Shown here: piece after piece, positions 23,391-35,430 of the stretch
Numbering within the stretch: the first letter of the stretch is position 1
Layout: the number at the start of each line of letters is the position of its first letter
NCBI RefSeq assembly: GCF_040939455.1
Contig: NC_134117.1
Coordinates: forward strand, 63,634,501 to 63,698,500
DNA from: Microcebus murinus
Taxonomy: Eukaryota > Chordata > Mammalia > Primates > Cheirogaleidae
Direction: 5' to 3'
Length of the DNA: 64,000 nucleotides
Made by a program: the position numbers and the translations under genes
Notes under the pieces: model-generated
The model's input: the letters and a program-made list of their open reading frames with translations, nothing else
What the model was told of the DNA's origin: nothing
Databases searched by the model: none

Positions 23391-24239
23391 CAGGGATTTG
23401 GAGGTATTGGCTGAGGTGTCAAAATGTTGATGAAGAGGTAGCATTTTTATACATGTGTTGGAGATAGAGTCATGACAAATAGAATTTTAGTATATGGTTA
23501 TTCCAGACTGTCATCTTGTTGTATTGAGGGACAAAAACAAAGGGATATGTTGTTCTTCATTGGTTTTCCGCTGAAGTATTTGGGAAACTGAAAACAAAAA
23601 CAAACAAACAAAAAAAATTAAACGGCCAAAGTTCGCACAAGATACATTGACCTCTTTAAGGGGAGATCACTTTTGAGAGAACAATTCTGTGTACACCTTT
23701 TTCCCTCCTTCAGTCAATGAATAGCTGGTACTGCTTAAACTCACATTATTTTATATTTTACAAGTCACATCATTAATATTACTTGGTAATCATATTTCCC
23801 ATTGTATTTCTGGATAGATCTAAACTGTTCCTATGGTCAGGATGCCCTGATTTGAATCCACATATCTCACTGGTTGAATCAGGATCAATGGCTTAAATGT
23901 CAGGGTCTGTACCCAAGGACATGTGGGCCCTTGATTTCTTACCAAAGCCCAACTGATAGATGAAAAGGGCATTGTCTTATCAAAGGAATGGGCATGCAAG
24001 GATCTGAGTAGAAGGAAAATATGTGTCAGAAAAATTGCTGAACGCTATTAGGCAATATAAAAGCCTGTTCCTAAAAGTGACTTCATGCAAAGCACATTTG
24101 TGGACAAGAAACTGTTCCCTTTGATTGACGTGCGATATACACATGGGGGATGTGTTAGATTAGCTGGAGGCACATTGGAGAGGACATGAATGTCAGGATG
24201 TAGAAGGTGGATTAACAGGGAATAATTTGATTATTTTGA
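23391..24239. other. No recognised feature
   Basis: Unassigned. A short CAAA-rich tract lies near 23588-23618. Confidence 0.4.
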
Positions 24240-24485
24240 GCAGAGAAAATAATCATTGCAGCTGTGCTTTAGAAAGACCATCTGTGAGTTATGTGGAGGA
24301 TGGATTATAAAGAGAAGAGTGAAGACAGAGCGGCCAGTCAGGAGACTGTTGCGAAAGTTCAAGCAGAGATTTCAGATTAAATCAGTGGTGACGGAAAAGA
24401 AGAGCTGGAGTTGGACGAATACTCATTTCAAGGGCATATTCCAGTTCTGCAGAAATGGGCAGCAGATTAGAAGTAGAGGATAAGA
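24240..24485. other. Old interspersed repeat, family unassigned
   Basis: AGAAAGACCATCTGTGAG, GTGGAGGATGGATTATA and GGCCAGTCAGGAGACTGTTG correspond to a repeat phrase common in mammalian genomes, possibly the same family as around 13640-14030. A 75-codon open frame across it carries no known domain. Confidence 0.4.
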
Positions 24486-25372
24486 GAGAAGAAAGCATCA
24501 AACGTGCCTCTCAATACTGCAGCTTGAGAAATTCAACTTAGTTTGGGTTTGCATACAATGTGTATTTAACTATGGAAGTAGATTACACTCTTCCACTCAG
24601 TAAGGGCGGTATATAGTCACAAGAAGCTCAGTTTCTTTTGTCTTTAAGAGGCTTCTCACAGTAGCATTGCTTTTCCTGGTGAATTCAGCATAAAGGTCAG
24701 GCTCAGAAACATGACTTGGTTTGCAAATCAAGAACTTATCCATCTTTCAGCCAGTGACCTCACATTAACAAATATCATAAGACATATGTAAAGTCAGAAT
24801 GCAAAATTAGTAAATTATAACAGAATAAAATAATGAATGTGCTAATATGGATACGTTTAGCCTCTTTTTCCCTTTAGGCACACCACCATGGGAAATCAAA
24901 TAAAAGAATCAAAAGCAGAATGCTCTTTGATGAACAAGGAATCAGAACAATTTGGGTCAAATATTTAATAATAGCCAGGTCCAACCATCTGCCAACTGAA
25001 ATTCTGTAATTAAACTCAGAATATTTAACATTCTGTAATGCAGTCTATTGCATGTACTAAGTCAGGTTAGGATGACAACTTGACTTTCACCTATGATTTT
25101 TTTTTACCTCCTTATTTAACCCCTTGGTTTAATATATTAATATATGCAAATAAAAATTTATCAATATGATACAATAAACTGTTTTTGGAGTGGGCTATTT
25201 TCTAAGCTGTTAAGATATTATTGCATATCTCTGCTATAATTCATAAAAATTGACTGGACAATTCAATTCTAAGGACAGTGCTATCTTGTATTAATATTTT
25301 GAAATCTACCTCACTGTATAACCCAAGTATTAACAGGAGTCCAGGAGCCTTATAGAATCTGAGATGTTGACA

Positions 25373-25373
<1 letters not shown>
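24486..25373. other. No recognised feature
   Basis: AT-rich, no gene or confident repeat. Confidence 0.4.

Positions 25374-25422
<49 letters not shown>
25374..25422. repeat. (AT)n microsatellite
   Basis: About 24 uninterrupted AT units. The 16-mer ATGAAACTATATAAAG follows at 25421-25436 and again at 25453-25468, so the flank is itself a 32-bp-period duplication. Confidence 0.97.
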
Positions 25423-25426
<4 letters not shown>

Positions 25427-27391
25427 CTATATAAAGTTGAAACTCTATATACATGAAACTATATAAAGACTAATATGCATATATATATTAGTCAAGGCAA
25501 CTATTGTTAGTTTATAGTAAAGAGTCCAAAATCACACTGTCTTAGTACAACAGGTTTCTTTCTTGTACCTATCATAGTCTGATGAAGGGCTGGCAGGCCT
25601 CCATGGGAGCTATCCTCTGTGTTGGATATCTTCTCTTTGACACGCTACTCACTTTCTCCCATTCTCCTCCTTGGAGTATGCATGGAAGCCCGTTCTGATT
25701 AGCCGTGATCAGTGGGCTCCTTTGCCATCTAACTGTTGGTTGGGTTTTGCCAATGGAGGAAAACCACGGGAGATAACTGAAGTGCAAGAGTAGGGATTAG
25801 GTTGGAGTGCTCGTTTCTGCAGTGTTGTCTCTGCTGGCATCAACCTTCTCTATAAGGGAAATTCTCCAGTCAAGTGCATTCTCTACACAAGTCTCTCTCT
25901 GGTTCTGTAATCCACCTCTTTCATTTGCCTCCTTAAGCCTAGGAGTGAGATTATATCCCTGCTATTACTGTCTCTGGGGTACTATATTATTCTTCATTGC
26001 TATATGTAAAACTTTTCCTGTCTTATATAATTTGCATAATTTGTCCTTTTGCATCTCTTCTCAGTTTCTCAACTTGCTTGTACCTTACGTTATCTACTAG
26101 GACTTTGACATATATTCTCACAGCAGTTTAGGATCCTTCTATCTTGTGATGCTGCCATCTTAAACATATGCTCTTTAAGGTTGCTGACTATTTGAAGACA
26201 ATGTGGACACCTAGGCAGAGTTTTGTGGTCAGTCGTGTACATGGTAGACTTTGCTACTCACATGTCAGGACCTACTCACATGGCCCTAACATCACTGAAG
26301 TGGAATTTTTCATGGACCCAGAAAGGTGGAGAAATAGTGGAATTTGTGAGTATTCAGTATTATCTGTGTCACAAATGGAGATGGAAATGTGGACATCAAC
26401 TCAGAAGAAAGATGATATTAAGAGACAGATGAGAACCTTAGAGGGTACTGGAACAATATACCAACTCAACCCTAACATCACTTCTGACCATATGCCTCTA
26501 CTTCTCCGATAGTTTTCCGTCTACTCACAGATAACGTTACCATTCTCCAACTCACCTTCACTCAGATGTCAATGCCATCTTGATTACCTCTGTACCTCTG
26601 CTCCAACATTAAGTTAGGAGTAGCCCTGCAGATTTTAGTTCTGTTAGTCTTCTGGGTCCCATCTGTCTTTTTCATTCTAACAGAAGCCAGGTCAGATGTG
26701 CTAGGTGAAGCTGCACAGGTAAGGGAGAACTGTTAGCGAGATGTTCCGCAAAGAAAAGACAGCCAAAGACAGACTTTGAGTCCCAAATATGGAAACAAGA
26801 TGAGAAGTCATAAAGTAGACCAAGAAGCCACAGTAAGAGGTATGCGAATTAACACAATAGCATCAAAGGCAGTCCAGGAAGGGAATTCGAGAAGGTCAAA
26901 AGTGCCCAATTCAGGAAGGTGTGAAAGGCATGTGGAAAACATTTTTTGACATCCATACCCATGGTCTTTATCAATATTGTACTGAGGGACCACTAGTCAT
27001 TGAGCGCTGCACAGCCACTATGAAGACGAGGGAGTTTCAGTGCAAAGAGGGCACGCACATCCATCATCTTCATCTTCACTTCCTTTCTAACTTCAACTCC
27101 TTGAATAGTCTACTCACTATTCCTGTAAGATCCTACTTTCTTGAACTTCTCCATATCTATTCTTTCAACTCAAGAAATAATTAATTTCACTGCTGTTTCT
27201 ACATTTAGATCACACCTCATTAGTGCTCTTTAATCATAGTTGGGTCCCAATTGTTATTCAACTATACTTTGTTTCGTTTTTTAATTTTAATAGCTTTTAT
27301 TTATCCATATATCAGAAATATTATCATTTCAACATGTAATCAATGTAAATATTATTAATGAGTTGTTTTGCATTCTTTCATTTGTACTAAG
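25423..27391. other. No recognised gene; unassigned DNA
   Basis: Moderate GC around 25560-25860. Several open frames of 60-114 codons (longest 26168-26512, plus) overlap one another on both strands and show no domain, signal or conserved motif. Part of 25490-25870 may be an eroded transposon but I cannot assign it. Confidence 0.35.
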
Positions 27392-27918
27392 TCTTTTTTT
27401 AATTTCAGAATATTAAGGGGGTACAAATGTTTTAGTTTACATGGATCACTTCTGTAATGCTTGAGTCCTGGCTAAAGGTGTTCCCATCACTGAAATAGTG
27501 TTCATTGTACTCATTATGTAGATTTTTGCCTCTCCCCTCCTCCCTCCTCCCCATGGTTGATTTCCACTGACTTTTACTTCCCTCAGTGCATATATGTGCT
27601 TAGCATATGGATTCCACATCTTTGCAATTGTGAACTATGCTGCAATAAATTCTGAGTGCAGGTGTCTTTTTTATGAAAAGTCTTTCTTCCTTTAGGTAAA
27701 TACCACATAGTGGGATTGCTGGATTGAATGGTAACTGTGCTTTTAGCTTTCTGAGGAATCCCCATAGTGTTTTCCATAGAGGTTGTACCAATTTGCAGCC
27801 CCACCACACTTTTTAAGCATTGTTTTCTCTTTGCATCTATGCCAGCATCTATTAATTTTGGACTTTCTGAAAAATGCCATTCTAGTTGGGATTAGGTGAT
27901 ATCTAATTGTAGTTTAAA
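27392..27918 (-). mobile_element. L1 3' end with internal deletion
   Basis: TTTTTTTAATTTCAGAATATTA, GGGGGTACAAATGTTTT and a C-rich tract mark the 3'UTR complement. Near 27608 it jumps to ORF2 sequence (TTCCACATCTTTGCAATTGTG). Minus-strand frames at 27600-27809 encode [13 protein letters not shown], part of late ORF2. The jump implies loss of part of the 3'UTR/ORF2 junction relative to the copy at 19376. No intact ORF. Confidence 0.9.
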
Positions 27919-28859
27919 TTTATTTCTTGTTGACTCTCTATTCCAATTGCTATGTTCTGTCCAAAATTTTCTCCAAGCCCTTTAAGCCTCCATTCACCAC
28001 ACACACCAATACAATGAGGCTCTACTTTTCTTCCTTCTACCTAAGACATCTTTGCTTCTTTGACTCTTTTGTAGATCTGAGAAAGCGGAGCCCCTCTTTG
28101 CTGAGGAATGTGTTGCTATTCGCTCTTCTCACCTCTACAAATAGCTCCTTAATTTCTTCTGTTTGATTTGCATCTTCAAATATTCAGTCTTCGCTATTGC
28201 TCACTCCTTTATTTCCAGAACTAAGAAAGGATTTGAACAGATAATTGAAATCTCTTTGACCTCCTTTAGACAATACCTTTAGCCTTTTCCCCACCAGAGC
28301 CTGACAGTTTGCTAAAATAAGGACCATTCTCATTGGTTTAAAAGGCAATTCTTTTCATTTTCCCTTGCCGACCCTCTGCTTGAATAACTAATAAGCTGCA
28401 GAACTGAGCAGTGGCAGCCAGGAGGTATGAAGACAGCTAGAAAATGACAAGCAGGTCTTGCTGATCCACAGGCAGCAGCATGTCTGAAAGTGAGCATGTT
28501 GCAGGAATAGTAGTCTTATCTCTTAAGAGAGATTTCCCCTGTCTCTTCTAATCTCCCCCAGTGCTGAGATTATTTTTATGTACAGACTAAACCGCATTTG
28601 AGGATTATTTATTGCTTTCCATTTGGCTTTCCCTTTGGGTGGCTGAAATAATTGCTTGTTTTCCCATGTCAGGACCTTGTGAACATGTGCCTATATTTTG
28701 TCACCATCTCAGTGGCCTTTACACCAGATTACATATTAAAATATATATTTTTTTTACTATTTTGTATGTCTTATACATTTCTGCTTCATCTGGGAATTCC
28801 TTCTCATCATTATCCCCAAAATAGAAAAAATAGCACATTTTGAAAACTAATTATGTAGC
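27919..28859. other. No recognised feature
   Basis: Unassigned; open frames of 60-80 codons have no recognisable content. Confidence 0.4.
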
Positions 28860-28975
28860 ACATTTGCAAAGTATATTCTCATACTTGGTCTGATTTAAAC
28901 CTCACACCAAATTTATGGGATCAATATTATTATTTCCATGGTATGAACAAGGATATTGATGCAGGGAGAGGCTCG
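28860..28975 (-). mobile_element. MIR fragment
   Basis: GCACATTTGCAAAGTATATTCTC is followed by TTTAAACCTCACACCAAAT and ATTATTATTTCCATGGT, the MIR complement in order. Confidence 0.6.
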
Positions 28976-29359
28976 GATCCTTGCTGGTGGGTTTCTATGC
29001 TTCGTGGTTCCTGTTCTTGGACACTGAGTCCCTTGCTCCACATTTCTGCTTTAAAAATGCTGGAGATGCAATAGGCTTTCCAGATGAGTTGCTGGGATAA
29101 GTGAACTTTCAGGTTTGTTCTAATCTGGATGTCTCTGGTTCTTTTGTGATTATAGTGCAGTCGTGGTAGGTAATCAGTGTAATTGTCCTAGCTGAATGAA
29201 AGAGTATCTGAGAGAGTAAATTACTACTTTCAGCAATTATTTTTTAACATCTTCTATTTTTATTGATTGGGAAAGAAATCCCAAGATCCTCAAGGGAAAA
29301 ATGTGTATTTATTTGTATTTAGAGTTCAGCAGTAAAATGCATGGGCCATGTACTAGTGG
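28976..29359. other. No recognised feature
   Basis: Unassigned non-coding DNA. Confidence 0.4.
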
Positions 29360-29540
29360 ATGTGTTTGGGAAAGTTACTTCACCTTTCTGTCTGTGCCTT
29401 AGCTCCTAATGCATAATATGGGACAAATAACATACCTTTCCATAAAGATTTTGTGAATTTCAAATGTCTGTACACATGTCAAGTGCTTATAATAGTACCT
29501 AGAACATAGTAAATTCTCAATAAACACCGGCTGCTGTTGC
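29360..29540 (+). mobile_element. MIR SINE
   Basis: TTTGGGAAAGTTACTTCACC, CTGTCTGTGCCTTAGCTCC, AGTGCTTATAATAGTACCTAG and CATAGTAAATTCTCAATAAA run through the MIR consensus to its tail. Confidence 0.85.
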
Positions 29541-29666
29541 ATGTGGTAAAAACAGTTAAGCTGTGTAAGGAAGCTGCCACTTTTAAGAATAGTATCAATC
29601 GACATATAGCTTAAAGCTGCTTATAGTATCTGACCATTTATTATTTGCAAAAGACTTTATATGCAC

Positions 29667-29686
29667 TATATATATATATATATATA
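29667..29686. repeat. Short (AT)n
   Basis: About ten AT units. Confidence 0.9.
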
Positions 29687-29689
29687 CTC

Positions 29690-29790
29690 CTTTGACCCAT
29701 ATTATTAGATCGTAACAATTATTATTACAGTTTAAAAGATGAGGAAACAGAGGTACAAGGAAGTTATTTAACTTACTTATGTACCCCTGA
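29690..29790 (-). mobile_element. MIR fragment
   Basis: TTACAGTTTAAAAGATGAGG, AAACAGAGGTACAAGGAAGT and TATTTAACTTACTTA match the MIR complement. Confidence 0.7.
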
Positions 29791-32700
29791 TAAAAATTAT
29801 GTAGGAGAAACTTAAACAGGTTTATCTGAAGAGGGGCAACATGTCTAACTAATACACTAAGCCTTTATGGTCTCAGTCGTAGATTAAGCAGTGATTAAAC
29901 AAAATTGGATGCCTTTTAAATGCAATTGGGAATGATATCTCAGAGCTACACCTGGATTTCATTTTTATTGTAATCAAACATTTTATATTACGTACCTTGA
30001 TAAGCCACCAGAATGATCAGCAAGATTATATTAATGAAAGCAGAGCCTTGCATTGAGTATTTACTATGAGCACCTTTACTTTCATTCTCTCATTTACACC
30101 TCTCAGCAGAGGTTGGAGTACCTGGGGCCTGTGCCACGCCCCTAACCATATGCTTCACCACCTTGTTCTTCATGCTGTAGACGAACAAGCAGGAAGCATG
30201 CAAAGAGCATCTTGTAAAAGATAGTGCACAAAAACAGGTTTGGAGATCTTTGTTCTTTGTTCTTCCCAGAGTAAATATCATCAAAAGGAGGAAAAATATT
30301 TAAAACACATATGAGGAGAAAAAAAAAATTAAAACTGCCAGGAGTGTCAATTACAAATGATTATTTTCAAAAATAAAATCTAGCTTTTAACTAATTTATC
30401 ACAGAGATAAAGCAATACAGTTTCATGCCTCATAGCAATTTAATAAATATTACTAAAATATGGCAACTGCCACCACGGCTCATTAGCAAGCTGTTTGTGT
30501 AATATAAAGTTATCCAGAATTGTTTTGGGGAGTTGGTTTGTCAATGTAATGCACACAGTAATCTCTGAAGAAAGTCAGGAACATATGGTCCATGCTCATC
30601 AGCTAACCCCAGGGGATTGCACCAGAATCTCTCTTCTTACAACTACATGACATTGAGCGGGGAGATCCAAAGAAGATAAGGGGGAAAAAATGGGTGGGAA
30701 GAGAAGCATTGATTACTCAAACCGTAAAATCGCACTTGAACGCATAAATCAAGAATCACGAAGTTAACATCTTCAAGGAATCTGTTAAAATACAAGTTGA
30801 ACAGTCAGCATTGGAAATTTTCAGAATATAAATCCTGAATCTTGGCATTGAGCTAAAATTAATCATTTCAGCAACAGCAGTAAAATGCTGCATGTAGCAT
30901 GCTACTGGCCAACATATTTATCAAAATGAAAATTCCTTTGAACATATTTTCAGTGTTTTACATCCTGAAGTTTACATACATATTAAACCATCTCTCTCAA
31001 AAGGAACATGACATGTTTTCTAATTTTAAGAGGCATATCTTTTCCCAATTAAAGTAGTTTGATTGGGCAACTGTAGAGTTAACAACATCTGTCGATGATT
31101 ACTTGTGTAAGTAGAATTATATACTTTAAAGATTATGTTTATTTAATAATCGTCCCTGCTCCCTGTAACTGGGCAATCAGAAAGGTGTTTTTTTTTTTAA
31201 TTTCATTTTGGTTTTTTTGCCCAAAACTAGAACCACTACATTTTGGATACCTATGGCAATTCAAGATAAAGTCTGGCTATTAGTTAGAGCAATACAATGA
31301 TGGAGAAGTACTTTGCATTTCTTGGGTGCTTTCTTAAGTTAAATATTACCTCAGATGTAAATTTTTAGGACAGTTCAATAAGTGGCTTATGAATTCGTTG
31401 TTTTTGGTTATTTGGAAAAATTTCTAAGATATCATTTAATCAATTTTACACTTATATTCTTTTGCTTTAATTTTCTCTAAAATCGTTTTACTATTACATC
31501 ACAAATCTGGATAAGCTGCAGCTCCAACCCTCCTCCCCCCATGCAGAGCCAATCTTGGGTCATTTGATGCATGTGGTTTTATGATAATTTCCTAAGTAAT
31601 TCCATTGATGAAAAAAAAACAAAACACAAAGTCATATTTTTGAAAGCCAAAATAATAACTATGCAGTCATTTCAATTAAAATTCATGCTTATTCAAGCAG
31701 GAATGGGATTAGGATATATATTATGCATATATAAAGAATATTTTCCTGTGAAAATAAATGAAAGAGCAGTAGCAGGGAGAAAGTTAAAATAGCGTTACAA
31801 CATATTGAGATGAAAGGCTTTTCATAGAGAAATTTAAAAGAAAACATTAGAATTGCCAAATATGAAGACTTTTAAGATAGAGAGTTAATATTACACTTAT
31901 TTAGACTTTTGAGGCTTGGCCAGATTCTTCTCAATGAGTCTATTTTAAGGTGAAGTCATTAAAGGCTGGTTCCCATCTCACAGATATTATTTGGAGTTGT
32001 TTATGTGGAAACAGCCTGCCTCATGTGATCGCACTGTGAATCTCTCCAGCTAGAAGGTGGCTATGTGACTTGAAATTTAAATATAAAGCAAATTCAGTCA
32101 GGTGCCAGGGTGGCAGCCTGCTGGACTGCCGTACTGGGAGGAGGTAGAGGTGGAGGGCAGGGACTTGAATGGAGATTGGAATGTGTGAAAGGGAAGACTT
32201 CAAACTTTGGGTCTGGAAGAGCACAGGGTACCACGAGAAGCAATGTGTAGGGCTGAATAATTCATGATGCAGTACTAATTTTGACTCTTGAGAAAATTGC
32301 TTTCTCACTGTGCCAGAAGCTCAGTAATGAGACCAAAAATCAAAAAGGAAGCTAAATGGAAGGGGGAAAAACAACCTAAGTCAACATCACATCAAATTGA
32401 CAACCTGTTTAAGGTTGCAAGTATTGTCAAAACATGTGAATAGATGTTTTAAACCTTACTTAAAATTGACTATATTTATGCACACACTGATTTTTAAACA
32501 ATAATAGGTACATATTATATGAATATTTTCAAAAATAGCTCCTTGATATGAATGCAGAAACTACCAGTATGGCAATAAAGATTTGTGTGTCATTGGGACG
32601 TGGTAAAAACAAGCTGTGTATCTTGGTATAGTGTAATAGATCCATCATCATTTTGTACTTACAGAATCATATGGGTATCAGAAATGACCTTTCAGGCTAA

Positions 32701-33584
32701 TTAACAGAGCTGCCATAAATATGGAACTTGATAAATGTTAATATTTATTGGATTCCTAAAATCCAGATGGTCTTCCGTGTCTTCCCGTTTTCTTTGGTAT
32801 ATGAAATTAAAGTAAAATACAACCTTAGGCATCCTGTCACATGCTCATTTAATTCTTTGCTTTGATGATTAGAAGGAATTATGAGTTATTTTTAAAGAAA
32901 AGCCACTCAATGACTTTTAAGCCATTAAGCAAGCTTTAAACTATCAGATTTCTATTCAGATAAAACAACATTTCAGATTTCGGTCCTAGAAATCATTTTC
33001 TTTAAAGAGTTCAAACAGCTCTTCATCAGAAAAATGCAGGGGAGAATGAAGATGTTTGAGATGCAGTCTTTCTCCTCTCGTTTTTGTTTGCTTTGTTTTT
33101 GAGAGAAAATTCAGATGTAGCTCCAGGAGTAGAAAGGCATTTTGGGCAGATAACTGCAACCCCATAGAGGCTGAATAAGCATACACGGGACTCCCACTCT
33201 TGGAGAGCCAAGACAGTCTCCCAGGACAGAGTTGGATTTCCAAAATTCACCTCTGACAAAGATGAGGATTCTTCTGTAGTGGTTGGCACTATTGTGCAAA
33301 GAGAGGCTGAAGAGACACTGTTCTTTGGGACTAGCTGGAACTGATAGTTAAAATCTGGAGGGCCACAAGCAATGCAAAGTAAAATTCAATTGAGTGTGCA
33401 TAGTCTTCCACTTGGTATGACATGGTATTTCGTTCGCCTCACTTAACGTGCATTTTGGAGACAAGGGCAGTGGGCTGGCTGCACAGGGCGTATTTTGGAG
33501 TCCCTGAAACATAGTCTTACCTTTGAAGTGCAGTGCGTTGTGACTCTTCACTGTTTGGGTCACTATGAAGCAGCGGACTGTGGA
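29791..33584. other. Long repeat-poor non-coding stretch
   Basis: About 3.8 kb in which I cannot assign a gene or a confident transposon. It is AT-rich with many homeodomain- and POU-like cores, for example around 30340-30560 and 30840-31060. Open frames at 32021-32308 (minus), 32986-33299 (minus, several overlapping) and 31571-31792 (plus) lack domains and overlap each other. A repeat-poor stretch may contain regulatory sequence, but nothing here demonstrates function. Confidence 0.35.
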
Positions 33585-33705
33585 GACAGAAGGCATGGGC
33601 TTGGTTGTAGGACCTCTACTTACTAGTTCTTTGACCTTGGATAAGTCATTTCACTTTGCTTGGCTTCCCATTTCCTCATATGGAAAATGATCATTTTAGT
33701 ACTAA
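33585..33705 (+). mobile_element. MIR SINE
   Basis: ACTTACTAGTTCTTTGACCT, TTGGATAAGTCATTTCACTT and CCCATTTCCTCATATGGAAA follow MIR in sense orientation. Confidence 0.8.
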
Positions 33706-33889
33706 TAGTAGTTTGAACCATATAAAATTGCTGAGGTTTGACTGACCTATAAAAAAAACCAATTTCACATGGTTCAAGCTAACAGATATTTCTGAGATGT
33801 GTTCTGAGGACCAGAGAGAAGCTCATTGTACATAAACATATGCCTGCTACATGTGTCCTCTTCCTGCTCTAGTTACATCACCCACTGAA

Positions 33890-33965
33890 CATTTTGTGGT
33901 GACTCAATGAGATAAGATTTGAAATGTAAGTAGTAGCACTCAATAAAAGTCGGTTTCCTCCACTG
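33890..33965 (+). mobile_element. MIR 3' fragment
   Basis: GACTCAATGAGATAAGAT and AGTAGCACTCAATAAAAGTC match the MIR 3' part. Confidence 0.55.
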
Positions 33966-33994
33966 TGATTCCAAGCACTTTAATTTCAGCCACT

Positions 33995-34150
33995 GTTTAA
34001 AACTTAACAATTTTATAGTGTTTTACAGCTTCGAAAGTGCTTTCACATAAATTATTTGATTTTTATAAGTCAGTGATAAGAAAGTGGAGATTCCAAAGAA
34101 CTTGTCACATGGGCTGGATTATCTAGACAGCTACTAGGATTTGCATATCG
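33995..34150 (-). mobile_element. MIR fragment
   Basis: GAAAGTGCTTTCACATAAAT, ATTTGATTTTTATAAGTC and AAGAACTTGTCACATGG fit the complement of a MIR-type SINE. Confidence 0.55.
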
Positions 34151-34516
34151 CTGAGTATAGTATATGGTCATTGCCCAATACTGATGACTCTGAATTAATA
34201 AAACATTTAGCCTGGAAAGCAAAGGGGACATGTAGACATGTCACTGTCTAGCCTGACAATCAAAAACAATTAGATCAGTGGTCTTCAAATGTTTTAACCA
34301 CACAGCCTTATATGTGATAATATATGAAACATCAAATATGTGTGGTCCTCTTCATCTATAAATTATCTATGCATGACAGAAGTAACATCCTTTATACATT
34401 ACAAAACATACATGAACAGTGAAGCTTTTTAAAAATAAATATTTAAGAATAATTACATTGCAAATATTAATACTTTTTTCCTGTATCCCACAGGATTGCA
34501 CAGTTAGACTGTTTAT

Positions 34517-34589
34517 CCCTTTGCACTCGGATTTCGAGTGTGGATAATGTCGAGTGGATGATGAGAAAAAAGCAAGCGAGTGCAAAGGG
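34517..34589. mobile_element. 73-bp piggyBac-like MITE
   Basis: A 73-bp unit begins CCCTTTGCACTCG and ends with its exact complement CGAGTGCAAAGGG, giving 13-bp perfect terminal inverted repeats. The right flank is TTAA (34590-34593) and the left flank TTAT (34513-34516), one base from TTAA. Ends starting CCC next to a TTAA target are the signature of piggyBac transposons. The core CGAGTG recurs inside at 34535 and 34551. No coding capacity. Known family: non-autonomous piggyBac elements have been reported as young in mouse lemurs; linking this copy to them is inference. Confidence 0.7.
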
Positions 34590-34784
34590 TTAAATGAAGA
34601 TGTTATGAACAGAGATTGGTGGATTTCTGTAGGCTCCATTGCTCAGGCCATTCTGCTCATTACCAGGACTAAGAAAGCTTTGATATTTGTGATCAGGTCG
34701 GACAGCTTCTGAACTTCATGAAGCTAGAGCATGAACGTACAGCTCATAGGGAGGGCACAGGTAGGGTCACTATGAGAAAGAGCT

Positions 34785-34895
34785 TTATTTGAAGTCAGAG
34801 GTCTCGCCACCTAACACTGTGGTCTCATGCAAGGCACACGTTTTCTTAACCTCAGTTTCCTCAGTATGGGCTTACATTGGGAGTAGGAAAGAATG
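34785..34895 (+). mobile_element. MIR fragment
   Basis: GCAAGGCACACGTTTTCTTA, then ACCTCAGTTTCCTCAGTATG, resembles the MIR core. Confidence 0.6.
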
Positions 34896-34901
34896 AAATA
34901 A

Positions 34902-35277
34902 AGGTTGAGCATTCCTAATGTGAAAACCTAAAATCTCAAATGCTCCAAAATCTGAAACTTTCTGAGTGCTGACATGCTGCCACTAGGGGAAAATTCCACA
35001 CCTGACCTCAGGTGATGGGCAAACGGTCAAAACTTTGTCTCATGCACAAAGTTATAAAAAATATTGTATAAAATCATCCTCAGGCCATGTGTATAAGGTA
35101 TATATGAAACATAAATGAATTTCATGTTTAGACTTAGGCCCCATCCCCAAGATATCTCATTATGTATATATCATTATATATATATACAAATATTCCAAAA
35201 TCTGAAAAAGTTCCAAATCTGAAGCACTTTCGTTCCCAAGCAATTCAGATAAGGGATGGTCAACCTATATTGTATTG
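34902..35277 (-). mobile_element. MER44/Tigger7-type pogo-like MITE
   Basis: Inverted ends AGGTTGAGCATTCCTAATG and AGATAAGGGATGGTCAACCT, with internal blocks AATGCTCCAAAATCTGAAAC, CCTCAGGCCATGTGTATAAG, AAATGAATTTCATGTTTAGAC and CCCAAGATATCTCATTATGT in the order of the MER44/Tigger7 consensus read backwards. Non-autonomous; no transposase sequence. Confidence 0.85.
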
Positions 35278-35334
35278 AAAGCACTTCCTAATCTATAATA
35301 TATTATAAAATATAAAGTATTGTATTGCATTTAT

Positions 35335-35430
35335 GTAGATTGTCTATCCCAGCATCGTGCACAGTAGGCAAATGGTTGGGTTTGGTGAATAAATGAGCAA
35401 AACTATTAATTAATGAAAGAACGTATTACC
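35335..35430 (+). mobile_element. L2 3' fragment
   Basis: TCTATCCCAGCATCGTGCAC, AGTAGGCAAATGGTT and TGGTGAATAAATGAG follow the L2 tail. Confidence 0.5.
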
